DNA of 6,870 nucleotides, taken from the NCBI GenBank assembly GCA_027450125.1, contig DAIDKG010000409.1:1-6870 (forward strand). Direction: 5' to 3'. The translations under genes and the position numbers were made by a program. The stretch's first letter is position 1. Every line of letters begins with the position of its first letter. Below, one piece after another: positions 1 through 6,870 of this stretch. Under the pieces are notes generated by a model. The model had not been told where the DNA came from. It ran no database searches and was given only the letters and a program-made list of their open reading frames with translations. The DNA comes from Bordetella sp. GTDB lineage: Bacteria > Pseudomonadota > Gammaproteobacteria > Burkholderiales > Burkholderiaceae_B.

Positions 1-92
1 GCCATGGCGGCGCCCTCTGAGTCGGGGCAGTCCGAAGGGACTTTGGCCGCCTGAGGCGGCGGCCAAACCCGACTCAGCGTAGCCGCCATGGC
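1..92. repeat. Nested inverted repeat able to form a three-way junction
   Basis: The two ends are near-perfect inverted copies. GCCATGGCGGC (1-11) pairs with 82-92, and TGAGTCGGG (18-26) pairs with 68-76; a mismatched bulge of 6 against 5 bases lies between them. Inside this outer stem are two further hairpins: AGTCC-GAAG-GGACT (29-42) and TTTGGCCGCC (42-51) with GGCGGCCAAA (58-67), leaving a loop of six bases. The whole can fold as a cloverleaf-like three-way junction in RNA or a cruciform in DNA, on either strand. There is no T-run after either end, so it is not a classic intrinsic terminator, although it could still stop or protect an upstream transcript. It lies upstream of the proposed leuS -10 box and so would not be in that leader. 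It may be a dispersed intergenic repeat of the REP/MITE kind, but only one copy is visible here. The structure is read directly from the bases; the role is unknown. Confidence 0.85.
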
Positions 93-113
93 CACACCCC
101 TGCGGCAGACGGG

Positions 114-139
114 TTAGCACGGACAACCCCCTCTATAAT
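114..139 (+). promoter_or_regulatory. Probable leuS promoter
   Basis: A perfect sigma-70 type -10 hexamer, TATAAT, lies at 134-139. The best upstream match to TTGACA is TTAGCA at 114-119, four of six bases, but the spacing of 14 bases is short, so the -35 part is doubtful. Transcription would begin near 146, giving a leader of roughly 32 bases before the leuS ATG. That leader has no room for an attenuator or a leader peptide with leucine codons. The call rests on the -10 box and its position in front of the first gene of the cluster. Confidence 0.55.
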
Positions 140-177
140 CCATGGTTTAGTCCAAATATAGACACCGCCCGGATTCC

Positions 178-2835
178 ATGCAGGATCGCTACCAGCCCAC
201 CGCCGTCGAAGCCGCTGCCCAGCAAGACTGGCAGGCCCGCAACGCCTACCTCGTCACCGAACACGCCCAGAACTCCGATGGCTCCGAAAAGCCCAAGTTC
301 TACGCCTGCTCCATGCTGCCTTACCCCAGCGGCAAGCTGCACATGGGCCACGTGCGCAACTACACCATCAACGACATGATGACGCGCCAGCTGCGCATGC
401 GCGGCTACAACGTCCTCATGCCCATGGGTTGGGACGCCTTCGGCATGCCGGCCGAGAACGCCGCCATCAAGTCCAAGGTGCCGCCGGCCAAATGGACCTA
501 CGACAACATCGCCTACATGAAGAAGCAGATGCTGGCGATGGGCCTGGCGATCGACTGGTCGCGCGAGATGTGCGCATGCGATCCCGATTACTACAAGTGG
601 AACCAGTGGCTGTTCCTCAAGATGCTCGAAAAGGGCATCGCCTACCGCAAGACCCAGACCGTCAACTGGGATCCGGTCGACCAGACCGTGCTCGCCAACG
701 AACAGGTCATCGACGGCCGCGGCTGGCGCTCCGGCGCGCTGGTCGAAAAGCGCGAGATCCCCGGCTACTACCTGCGCATCACCGACTACGCCGACGAACT
801 GCTGCGCGAAGTCCAGACGGGCCTGCCCGGCTGGCCCGAGCGCGTGCGGGTCATGCAGGAAAACTGGATCGGCAAGTCCGAGGGCTTGCGCTTCGCCTTC
901 CCCCACCAGATCCAGGGCGTGGACGGCAAGCTCATCCAGGACGGCAGGCTCTATGTCTTCACCACCCGCGCCGACACCATCATGGGCGTGACCTTCTGCG
1001 CCGTGGCGCCCGAACATCCGCTGGCCGCGCACGCCGCGCAGTCCGATGCCGGGATCGCCGCCTTCATCGAAGAATGCAAGCAAGGCGGCACGACCGAAGC
1101 CGAGCTGGCCACCCGGGAAAAAGCCGGCATGCCCATCGGCCTGTCGGTCACCCATCCCATCACCGGAGAGCAGATCCCGGTGTGGGTCGGCAACTACGTA
1201 CTCATGAGCTACGGCGACGGCGCCGTCATGGGCGTACCGGCGCACGACGAGCGCGACTTCGCGTTCGCCCGCAAATACGGCCTGCCGATCAAACAGGTCG
1301 TGGCCGTCGAAGGCAAGGCCTATTCCGACGCCGCCTGGCAGGAATGGTACGGCGACAAGCAGGTCTGCACGACCATCAACTCGGGCAAGTACGATGGCCT
1401 TGCACACAAGCAGGCCGTCGATGCCGTGGCAGCCGACCTGTCGGCCAAGGGCCTGGGCGAAAAGCAGACCACCTGGCGCCTGCGTGATTGGGGCATCTCG
1501 CGCCAGCGCTACTGGGGCACGCCCATCCCCATCATCCATTGCACCGACTGCGGTCCGGTGCCGGTGCCCGAGAAAGACCTGCCCGTCGTGCTGCCCGAAG
1601 ACCTCATCCCCGATGGCAGCGGCAATCCCCTGGCCAAGAACGAAGCCTTCCTGACGTGCGCCTGCCCAAAGTGCGGCAAGCCCGCGCGCCGCGAAACCGA
1701 CACCATGGACACTTTCGTGGATTCGGCCTGGTATTTCATGCGCTACACCTCACCCGGCAACGACGGCGCCATGGTCGATGCCCGCAACGACTACTGGATG
1801 CCCATGGACCAGTACATCGGCGGCATCGAGCACGCCGTGCTGCATCTGCTGTACGCGCGCTTCTGGACCAAGGTCATGCGCGACATGGGCATGCTCAAGT
1901 TCGACGAACCGTTCACCAAGCTGCTGTGCCAGGGCATGGTGCTCAACCACATCTACTCGCGCCGCGCTGCCCACGGCGGCATCGAGTACTTCTGGCCCGA
2001 AGAAGTCGAGAACGTGTACGACGCCAAGGGCGTCATCCTGAGCGCCAGGCTCAAGGCCGACGGTTCGCCGGTGGACTACGGCGGCGTGGGCACCATGTCC
2101 AAGTCCAAGAACAACGGCGTCGATCCGCAGTCCTTGATCGACACCCAGGGTGCGGACACAGCCCGCCTTTTCGTCATGTTCGCCAGCCCGCCGGAGCAGA
2201 CCCTGGAATGGTCCGACTCCGGCGTGGAAGGCGCCAACCGCTTCCTGCGCCGCCTGTGGTCGCTGGCCCACGCCCAGCGTGAAGCCGTAGCCCGCGGCAT
2301 GGCCGCCGGCTACGACTGGCCCCAGGCTCACGCCTCGGTCAAGAATCTGAGGCGCGAGATCTACGGCCTGCTCAAGCAAGCCGACTACGACTACCAGCGC
2401 ATCCAGTACAACACCGTGGTGTCGGCCTGCATGAAAATGCTCAACGCCATCGAGTCGGCCAAACTGCCCGAAGGCACGGCTGCGGATGCGGCGCTGGCCG
2501 AGTCCCTCGGCATCCTGCTGCGCGTGCTGTACCCTGTGGTGCCGCACATCACCTGGCAACTGTGGCGCGACCTGGGCTACGCCCACGAGCTGGGCGATCT
2601 GCTCGACGCGCCCTGGCCGCATGTCGACGAGGCTGCGCTGGTGGCCGACGAGATCGAACTGATGCTGCAGGTGAACGGCAAACTGCGCGGCTCGCTGCGC
2701 GTGCCGGCCAAGTCATCCAAGGAAGACATCGAGCAGCAGGCGGCGGCGCATCCGGAAGCGGCCCGCTTTCTCGAGGGTCGTCCGGCCAAGCGAGTGATCG
2801 TGGTGCCGGGCAAGCTGGTCAACGTCGTCGGTTGA
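178..2835 (+). CDS. leuS: Leucyl-tRNA synthetase
   Basis: This cytoplasmic class I synthetase charges tRNA-Leu with leucine. It is 885 residues, slightly longer than the roughly 860 usual for bacterial LeuRS. The HIGH motif reads HMGH (55-58), preceded by the typical PYPSGKL. The CP1 editing domain covers about 225-415, with the threonine-rich TTRADTIMG (262-270) and the conserved aspartate of [10 protein letters not shown] (352-361), which clears mischarged tRNA. A zinc-like knuckle uses C455, C458, C496 and C499. The KMSKS loop reads TMSKS (639-643), so its first lysine is replaced. The first zinc module, which carries cysteines in E. coli LeuRS, has lost them here (NWDPVDQ at 163-169 and GRGWRSGAL at 180-188). 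The C-terminal domain carries VNGKLR. The ATG at 178 is the only sensible start, because an in-frame TAG lies at 148-150 and none intervenes; the ribosome site is weak (GGA at 171-173). It is the first gene of the leuS-lptE-holA cluster. Confidence 0.98.
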   Translation: MQDRYQPTAVEAAAQQDWQARNAYLVTEHAQNSDGSEKPKFYACSMLPYPSGKLHMGHVRNYTINDMMTRQLRMRGYNVLMPMGWDAFGMPAENAAIKSKVPPAKWTYDNIAYMKKQMLAMGLAIDWSREMCACDPDYYKWNQWLFLKMLEKGIAYRKTQTVNWDPVDQTVLANEQVIDGRGWRSGALVEKREIPGYYLRITDYADELLREVQTGLPGWPERVRVMQENWIGKSEGLRFAFPHQIQGVDGKLIQDGRLYVFTTRADTIMGVTFCAVAPEHPLAAHAAQSDAGIAAFIEECKQGGTTEAELATREKAGMPIGLSVTHPITGEQIPVWVGNYVLMSYGDGAVMGVPAHDERDFAFARKYGLPIKQVVAVEGKAYSDAAWQEWYGDKQVCTTINSGKYDGLAHKQAVDAVAADLSAKGLGEKQTTWRLRDWGISRQRYWGTPIPIIHCTDCGPVPVPEKDLPVVLPEDLIPDGSGNPLAKNEAFLTCACPKCGKPARRETDTMDTFVDSAWYFMRYTSPGNDGAMVDARNDYWMPMDQYIGGIEHAVLHLLYARFWTKVMRDMGMLKFDEPFTKLLCQGMVLNHIYSRRAAHGGIEYFWPEEVENVYDAKGVILSARLKADGSPVDYGGVGTMSKSKNNGVDPQSLIDTQGADTARLFVMFASPPEQTLEWSDSGVEGANRFLRRLWSLAHAQREAVARGMAAGYDWPQAHASVKNLRREIYGLLKQADYDYQRIQYNTVVSACMKMLNAIESAKLPEGTAADAALAESLGILLRVLYPVVPHITWQLWRDLGYAHELGDLLDAPWPHVDEAALVADEIELMLQVNGKLRGSLRVPAKSSKEDIEQQAAAHPEAARFLEGRPAKRVIVVPGKLVNVVG

Positions 2836-2845
2836 GGATCACGCA

Positions 2846-3508
2846 ATGAATCACGCCTGGCTGAGCCTGAGCACGCGCTCCCGCTGGTTTCTTTCCGCCG
2901 CGGGCCTGGCGCTGCTCGCGCTGCTGAGCGGATGCGGCTTCCAGATGCGCGGCGAGACGCCCCTGCCGTTCAACACGCTGTATGTCGGCGTGCCCCACAA
3001 CACCCACTTCGGCGCCAATCTGCGGCGCGCCCTGCGGGCCGCCTCGCCCAATACCCGACTGGTCGACACGCCCAAGCAGGCCCAGGTCCTGCTGCAACAG
3101 GTCGCCAACCAGCGCCTGATCAACGACACGACCCTCAATGCGCAAGGTCAGGTCGAGGAATACGAACTGGGCATACGCTTCACCTTCCGCGTGATCGACC
3201 CGAAGGGCAATGCCATCCTGCCCGACACGACATTCACCACGTATCGCGAACTGCCCTACAACACCAGCGCCTCCCAGGCCTTGAGCAGCCTGATCAATTC
3301 GCTGTACGACGCGATGGAGCAATCGCTCATCAACCGAATCCTGCGGCGCCTGGCTGCCCCCGATGTGCGCGAGAACTATGCCCGCCTGGAACGCGGCGAG
3401 GTCGACGCAGATCATCCCGTCTACGACGTGAACAAGGTGCAACCCGTTCAAAGCATGCCTCCCGGCTGGGCCAATCCCCCCACCCTGCTGGACGGCGCGC
3501 CCCGCTGA
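2846..3508 (+). CDS. lptE: LPS-assembly lipoprotein LptE
   Basis: LptE is an outer-membrane lipoprotein that plugs the LptD barrel and helps place lipopolysaccharide in the outer leaflet; it was formerly called RlpB. The 220-residue product starts with a lipoprotein signal peptide: arginines at 11 and 13, a hydrophobic stretch at about 15-27, and the lipobox L27-S28-G29-C30. The mature protein begins CGFQMRG, the typical LptE start. Residue +2 is glycine rather than aspartate, which fits Lol sorting to the outer membrane. The middle (about 40-170) is the mixed alpha/beta LptE domain, with TTFTTYRELPYN and a helical stretch ending in INRILRRLAA. The tail after about 175 is polar and proline-rich and probably disordered. 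AGGA at 2835-2838 lies seven bases before the ATG and overlaps the leuS stop. The place between leuS and holA is the well-known proteobacterial order and supports the call. Confidence 0.94.
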   Translation: MNHAWLSLSTRSRWFLSAAGLALLALLSGCGFQMRGETPLPFNTLYVGVPHNTHFGANLRRALRAASPNTRLVDTPKQAQVLLQQVANQRLINDTTLNAQGQVEEYELGIRFTFRVIDPKGNAILPDTTFTTYRELPYNTSASQALSSLINSLYDAMEQSLINRILRRLAAPDVRENYARLERGEVDADHPVYDVNKVQPVQSMPPGWANPPTLLDGAPR

Positions 3509-3509
3509 C

Positions 3510-4565
3510 ATGGCGACCGCCCTGGACGCCGGCGGTCTGGCCGGCCACCTGGCGCGCGCCGGCCAGACGCTGGCGCCGCTGTACACGGTGTCGGGAGACG
3601 AGCCGCTGCTGGTCATCGAAGCTATCGACGCCTTGCGCGCCGCGGCCCGCCAGGCCGGATACGCAGACCGCACCTCCCTGGTCATGGACGCGCGCAGCGA
3701 CTGGAGCGCGGCGCTGGCAGCGACGCAGACCATCTCGCTGTTCGGCGATCGCAGCCTGCTGGAAATTCGGCTCGACAGCGGCAAGCCGGGCAGGACTGGC
3801 GGCGAAACCCTGGTGCGCCTGGCAGATCAGGCGCGCGCCCAACCCAACCCCGATGTGCTGGTCATCGTCGCCCTGCCGAGGCTGGACAGGGAAACCCGCA
3901 ACAGCAAGTGGGCCATGGCCCTGGCCGCAGGCGGCGTCATGGTCGATATCGCTACCATAGACCGCCCGCAACTGCCTGCCTGGATAGGCGCTCGCCTGGC
4001 GCTCCAAAACCAGCGTGCGGACAAGGCGGCGCTGGAGTGGATGGCCGACAAAGTCGAAGGCAATCTCCTGGCCGCACACCAGGAAATCCAGAAACTCGGC
4101 CTGCTTTATCCGGAAGGCGCACTTTCGACCGAAGACGTGGAGCGCGCCGTGCTGAACGTGGCCCGGTACGATGTATTCGGCTTGCGCGATGCCATGCTGG
4201 CCGGCGACAGCGCGCGCACGCTGCGCATGATCGAAGGCCTGCGCGCCGAGGGCGAAGCCGAGCCGCTGGTGTTGTGGGCCGTCGGCGAGGAAATCCGCCT
4301 GCTGTCGCGCCTGGCCGATGCTCGTCAGCAGGGGCAGGACCTGGGCGGGCTCATGCGCCGCCTGCGCATCTTCGGCAACCACGAGCGCCTGGCGCTGCAG
4401 GCGCTTGGGCGCGTTCCGCCCAGATCCTGGCCCGCGGCGGTTCAACATGCACACGAGGTGGATCGCCTCATCAAGGGCCTGCCCACCGCAGGCCGGATGT
4501 CCGACGCCTGGGAAGAAATGGCCCGCCTGGCCCTGCGGGTCGCCGCGGCAGGCAGTCGCGGCTGA
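3510..4565 (+). CDS. holA: DNA polymerase III subunit delta
   Basis: Delta is the clamp-loader subunit that contacts the beta sliding clamp and opens the ring so it can be loaded on primed DNA. The protein has 351 residues, close to the usual 340 or so. The N-terminal part has the family hallmarks [19 protein letters not shown] (25-43) and [13 protein letters not shown] (76-88), the latter in the region that holds the beta-binding element in E. coli delta. An AAA+-like fold without a working Walker A motif is expected for delta, and no P-loop is visible. [21 protein letters not shown] (181-201) and [16 protein letters not shown] (218-233) mark the middle and start of the collar domain. The ATG follows the lptE stop after a single base with no clear Shine-Dalgarno, which suggests translational coupling. 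The C-terminus ends GSRG at 4562. Identity is supported both by motifs and by the lptE-holA pairing. Confidence 0.94.
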   Translation: MATALDAGGLAGHLARAGQTLAPLYTVSGDEPLLVIEAIDALRAAARQAGYADRTSLVMDARSDWSAALAATQTISLFGDRSLLEIRLDSGKPGRTGGETLVRLADQARAQPNPDVLVIVALPRLDRETRNSKWAMALAAGGVMVDIATIDRPQLPAWIGARLALQNQRADKAALEWMADKVEGNLLAAHQEIQKLGLLYPEGALSTEDVERAVLNVARYDVFGLRDAMLAGDSARTLRMIEGLRAEGEAEPLVLWAVGEEIRLLSRLADARQQGQDLGGLMRRLRIFGNHERLALQALGRVPPRSWPAAVQHAHEVDRLIKGLPTAGRMSDAWEEMARLALRVAAAGSRG

Positions 4566-4777
4566 TTCACGCCGGTTCGCGCACTCGAGCCGCGCTGCCG
4601 CCTGCAGTTGCCGAGCCCAGTCCTGCGGCAGTAGGGTCGCAGAATCCGGCGCCGTCGACGAGCACGGGAACTACGCAGGACGGCACCGGCCCCTCAAGAA
4701 TACAAGCCCGGCACCTTGAGAACGCTGCCTCGGCGCCGCGGGATGCCGGCAGCGCAACACCGGCTAAACTCACTCCC
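4566..4777 (+). other. holA-proA intergenic region, possible proA promoter
   Basis: This is the only long gap inside the gene cluster, 212 bases. I see no credible gene in it. The proA reading frame stays open through it, but there is no ATG, GTG or TTG in that frame within the gap, and the translation is a low-complexity Ala/Pro/Ser/Thr run, as expected from GC-rich DNA. A 7-bp inverted repeat, CTGCCGC (4595-4601) and GCGGCAG (4625-4631), has a 23-base loop and no T-run, so it is a poor terminator. A -10 like TAAACT (4765-4770, four of six matches) would start transcription at or next to the proA ATG. TTGAGA at 4716-4721 resembles a -35 box but is too far from it to pair properly. The promoter is an inference. 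Confidence 0.45.
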
Positions 4778-6037
4778 ATGAGCACCATAGAACACATCAT
4801 GCTGGCCATGGGCCAAAAGGCGCGAACCGCAGCGCGCAGCACCATGCTGGCCAGCGCCAGCCAGAAAAACCGCGCATTGCTGGCCATGGCCGACGCCATC
4901 GCCGAACACCGAGGCGAGCTGCAAACCGCCAATGCCCAGGACGTGGCCGAGGCTCGGAGCGAGGGCATCGATGCCGCCCTGCTCGACCGGCTTGCGCTGT
5001 CCGATCGCCATATCGCCCAGATGCAGGAAGGCCTGCGCCAGGTCGCGGCTCTGCCCGATCCCGTCGGGAGCATTACCGCCTCGACGCTGCGTCCCAACGG
5101 GATGCGCGTGGCGCAGATGCGCGTGCCGCTGGGCGTCATCGGCATCATCTACGAATCGCGCCCAAACGTCACCATCGATGCCGCGGCTCTGTGCCTGAAA
5201 GCCGGCAATGCAGCCATCCTGCGCGGCGGCCGCGAGGCGCTGCGCTCCAATCTGGTCCTGGCCAAGGCGGTCGGGCTGGGCCTGGCCGCAGCCGACCTGC
5301 CGACGGAATCGGTCCAGGTCGTGGAAACCACCGACAGGGCGGCAGTCGGCGCGCTCGTCACCATGACCGAGCATGTCGATGTAATCGTGCCGCGCGGAGG
5401 CAAGGGGCTCATCGCCAGGCTGGCCCAGGAAGCCCGCGTTCCCCTCATCAAGCACCTGGACGGCAACTGCCACGTCTACATCGATGAAGCGGCCGACCAG
5501 GACAAGGCGTACGACATAGCCTACAACGCCAAGACCTACCGCTACGGCATCTGCGGCGCCATGGAAACCCTGCTGGTGCATGCCGCGGCGGCAAAGGCCG
5601 TATTGCCCAGGCTCGGCAGGGCCCTGCACGACCACGGCGTCGAACTGCGCGGCTGCGCGCGGGTACAGGCACTCCTGCCTTACGCCATCGCTGCCACCGA
5701 AGAAGACTGGGGCATCGAATATCTGGCGCCGATACTCGCCATCAGGATCGTCGACGATATCGAACAGGCCATGGCTCACATCGCGCGCTGGGGCTCGGGC
5801 CATACCGATTCCATCGTCACGGAAAACCTGGCGGCAGCCAGGCGCTTCCAGCGCGAGGTCGACTCCAGTTCGGTCTATGTCAACCTGCCCACCTGCTTTG
5901 CCGACGGATTCGAATACGGCCTGGGCGCGGAAATCGGCATTTCAACCAACCGGCTGCACGCACGCGGTCCCGTCGGCCTCGAAGGGCTAACCACGCTCAA
6001 GTGGGTGCTCGAAGGCAACGGCCAGACCCGGGGATGA
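4778..6037 (+). CDS. proA: Gamma-glutamyl phosphate reductase
   Basis: ProA is the second enzyme of proline synthesis from glutamate. It reduces gamma-glutamyl phosphate with NADPH to glutamate 5-semialdehyde, which cyclises and is then reduced by ProC. The 419-residue length matches the family (417 in E. coli). Visible features include [17 protein letters not shown] (116-132), [12 protein letters not shown] (140-151), VPRGGKGLI (204-212), the catalytic cysteine C259 in [13 protein letters not shown], and the family signature [16 protein letters not shown] (331-346). The C-terminal [22 protein letters not shown] (388-409) is also typical. The open frame reaches far upstream, but the family's N-terminus fits the ATG at 4778; an alternative start is the ATG at 4799. 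There is no Shine-Dalgarno before 4778, so the message may be leaderless. proB, which makes the substrate, is not in this window. Confidence 0.98.
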   Translation: MSTIEHIMLAMGQKARTAARSTMLASASQKNRALLAMADAIAEHRGELQTANAQDVAEARSEGIDAALLDRLALSDRHIAQMQEGLRQVAALPDPVGSITASTLRPNGMRVAQMRVPLGVIGIIYESRPNVTIDAAALCLKAGNAAILRGGREALRSNLVLAKAVGLGLAAADLPTESVQVVETTDRAAVGALVTMTEHVDVIVPRGGKGLIARLAQEARVPLIKHLDGNCHVYIDEAADQDKAYDIAYNAKTYRYGICGAMETLLVHAAAAKAVLPRLGRALHDHGVELRGCARVQALLPYAIAATEEDWGIEYLAPILAIRIVDDIEQAMAHIARWGSGHTDSIVTENLAAARRFQREVDSSSVYVNLPTCFADGFEYGLGAEIGISTNRLHARGPVGLEGLTTLKWVLEGNGQTRG

Positions 6038-6040
6038 TCC

Positions 6041-6433
6041 ATGCACAGCCCGGCCCTTGTCCTGCTCTTTCAGCTCACCTTCGGCATCTTCGTGCTGTGC
6101 TTCGCCATCCTGCTGATCAGCGGCTTGCTCCTGTTCTATGTCAGGCACGAGCGGGTAAACGCCGTCATGCAGCACCCATACCTGCAATACAAGCCGTTCC
6201 GGCAGCTGCCTCTTACCATCCGCGCCACCATCGTCCTCGACTATTACCTGCACCTGGCGCTTCCCAAGGGCCGCTTCTGGGTAATCGGGCAGGCAAACTA
6301 CTTGCTCTCGCACATCGACCCGTCCCGGGTTCCCCGGGGCGTCAAATGGCTGATCTACAGTTTCTGGACCGCGTGCTGGCTGGGCTTGGTCGACATGATC
6401 GCGCTCTGGGGCGTGCTGTCGCTGGGACAGTGA
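6041..6433 (+). CDS. Small two-helix membrane protein, unknown function
   Basis: I do not recognise this 130-residue protein. Its N-terminus (about 5-33, ALVLLFQLTFGIFVLCFAIL and onward) is one long hydrophobic segment followed by the basic YVRHERVN, and a second hydrophobic segment spans about 102-126 (KWLIYSFWTACWLGLVDMIA). The roughly 70-residue loop between them is mildly basic and rich in aromatic residues, with YLQYKPFRQLP and DYYLHLALPKGRFW. By the positive-inside rule the loop probably faces the cytoplasm, putting both ends outside; this is inference. No catalytic motif or cysteine pair in the loop is visible. GGGGA at 6030-6034 is a good ribosome site six bases before the ATG, and only three bases separate it from the proA stop, so it is very likely a real gene co-transcribed with proA. 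The long membrane segments also argue against a chance frame. Confidence 0.82.
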   Translation: MHSPALVLLFQLTFGIFVLCFAILLISGLLLFYVRHERVNAVMQHPYLQYKPFRQLPLTIRATIVLDYYLHLALPKGRFWVIGQANYLLSHIDPSRVPRGVKWLIYSFWTACWLGLVDMIALWGVLSLGQ

Positions 6434-6436
6434 ACC

Positions 6437-6450
6437 GGACGAAATCGTCC
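6437..6450. repeat. Short perfect inverted repeat between two small genes
   Basis: GGACGA and TCGTCC are exact inverted copies separated by only AA. In DNA this is a compact symmetrical site of the kind a dimeric regulator could bind; in RNA it would give a five-pair stem with an AAAU tetraloop. It lies in the 37-base gap between the membrane-protein gene and the acetyltransferase gene, after the stop and before the GAGG ribosome site at 6460-6463. No T-run follows, so it is not a strong terminator. Chance occurrence is quite possible at this size. Confidence 0.5.
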
Positions 6451-6470
6451 AATCCATATGAGGCTCGAGC

Positions 6471-6743
6471 ATGACCGACATCACCCATGACCCGGCTCTG
6501 GGCCGCTTCGCCTGCACGGTCGACGGGCATCCCTGCGAGCTCGACTACCGACTCGACGGCAGGCGCATGACCATCATGCACACCGGGGTTCCGCCCGAGG
6601 TCGGCGGCCGAGGCATCGCCGCCGGCCTCACCCGCGCCGCGCTGGACACTGCGCGCGGCCACGGCTGGCAGGTACTGCCGCTGTGCTCCTACGCCCAGGC
6701 CTATATCCGGCGCCACCCCGAATACGCAGACCTGCTCGGATGA
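6471..6743 (+). CDS. Short GNAT-like N-acetyltransferase domain protein
   Basis: This 90-residue protein resembles the small, single-domain GNAT relatives of the YjdJ/NATD1 type (the Gcn5-related acetyltransferase group typed as Acetyltransf_CG). These lack the N-terminal part of a full GNAT fold. The acetyl-CoA binding loop is seen in VPPEVGGRGIAAGL (40-53), with the glycine/arginine-rich GGRG at 45-48. The family's other mark, VLPLCSYAQAYIRRHPEYADLL (68-89), follows, including C72, Y74 and the IRRHPEY stretch. The substrate is unknown for most of these proteins, so acetyltransferase activity here is inferred from the fold. GAGG at 6460-6463 is a good ribosome site seven bases before the ATG. 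The stop codon overlaps the ATG of the next gene (ATGA), which implies translational coupling. Confidence 0.86.
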   Translation: MTDITHDPALGRFACTVDGHPCELDYRLDGRRMTIMHTGVPPEVGGRGIAAGLTRAALDTARGHGWQVLPLCSYAQAYIRRHPEYADLLG

Positions 6744-6870
6744 ACCATCGCGCCGGATCCGCTACCACATGCCCCTGCGGCTCCGGGTTGCAATACCCCC
6801 TATGCTGCGGCCGCTGGCACGAGGGCAGGCAGTATCTGCAAGCCCCGACAGCCGAAGCGCTGATGCGTTC
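6740..6870 (+). CDS. YchJ-family SEC-C motif protein, N-terminal part
   Basis: Only the first 43 residues are inside the window, and the frame runs open off its right edge. The start carries the SEC-C zinc-binding motif, CPCGSGLQYPLCCG (11-24), in which C11, C13, C22 and C23 can hold a metal. The conserved APTAEALMRS-type sequence follows, which in YchJ-like proteins (UPF0225) links the motif to an NTF2-like domain that would lie beyond this window. The biochemical function of the family is not established. The ATG at 6740-6742 overlaps the TGA of the acetyltransferase gene at 6741-6743, so it is probably translated by coupling. A gene symbol is withheld because only the N-terminus is visible. 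Confidence 0.88.
   Translation, partial: MNHRAGSATTCPCGSGLQYPLCCGRWHEGRQYLQAPTAEALMR

Noticed and set aside
1..92. Factor-independent terminator for the gene to the left
   Set aside because: Neither end of the inverted repeat has a run of T residues, so intrinsic termination is not supported, though the structure may stabilise an mRNA end.
88..117. A nine-codon frame as a leuS leader peptide
   Set aside because: It lies upstream of the TATAAT box, so it would not be in the leuS transcript, and it has only one leucine codon.
133..1539. A 468-residue open frame on the - strand opposite leuS
   Set aside because: It is a shadow of leuS in GC-rich DNA. leuS has clear motifs along the same bases, and the antisense translation is a low-complexity run of G, A, V, D, H and R with no recognisable family or ribosome site.
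2562..2849. A + strand frame of 95 codons running across the end of leuS
   Set aside because: It is the alternative reading of the leuS 3' end, rich in A, R and G, with no ribosome site or recognisable domain.
4595..4631. Terminator after holA
   Set aside because: The stem is only 7 pairs with a 23-base loop and no T-run follows it.
3908..4777. A long N-terminal extension of proA overlapping holA
   Set aside because: ProA family proteins begin close to the ATG at 4778. The upstream part is an out-of-frame reading of holA and then low-complexity spacer, and no start codon lies in this frame within the gap.

Overview
The window is a GC-rich chromosomal segment that looks like a housekeeping region of a betaproteobacterium, most likely Burkholderiales and probably Alcaligenaceae (the Bordetella/Achromobacter group). 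The clues are the order leuS-lptE-holA-proA, the high GC codon use (G/C strongly preferred at third positions), and the style of the proteins. The family assignment is inferred from protein resemblance and gene order recalled from memory, not from a database search. Every gene supported here is on the + strand, and I found no mobile element, tRNA, rRNA or CRISPR array.

Layout. Positions 1-92 hold a nested inverted repeat that can fold into a three-way junction. After it come a perfect TATAAT box (134-139) and leuS (178-2835), which encodes leucyl-tRNA synthetase. Tightly packed behind leuS are lptE (2846-3508), the outer-membrane LPS-assembly lipoprotein, and holA (3510-4565), the delta subunit of the DNA polymerase III clamp loader. 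A gap of 212 bases without a credible gene (4566-4777) separates holA from proA (4778-6037), gamma-glutamyl phosphate reductase of proline synthesis. Three small genes follow: a two-helix membrane protein of unknown function (6041-6433), a short GNAT-like acetyltransferase domain protein (6471-6743), and the start of a YchJ-family SEC-C zinc-motif protein (6740 to the window edge) whose ATG overlaps the preceding stop codon.

Function. leuS, lptE and holA have gaps of 10 and 1 bases and almost certainly share a transcript, although their products serve translation, envelope assembly and replication. proA may be read from the same transcript or from its own promoter. It has no visible ribosome binding site and a TAAACT box sits just ahead of its ATG, so a leaderless mRNA is possible. 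The three genes after proA are close enough to be co-transcribed with it. Nothing here looks like a defence system or a new multi-gene system. The element most worth a second look is the structured repeat at 1-92.
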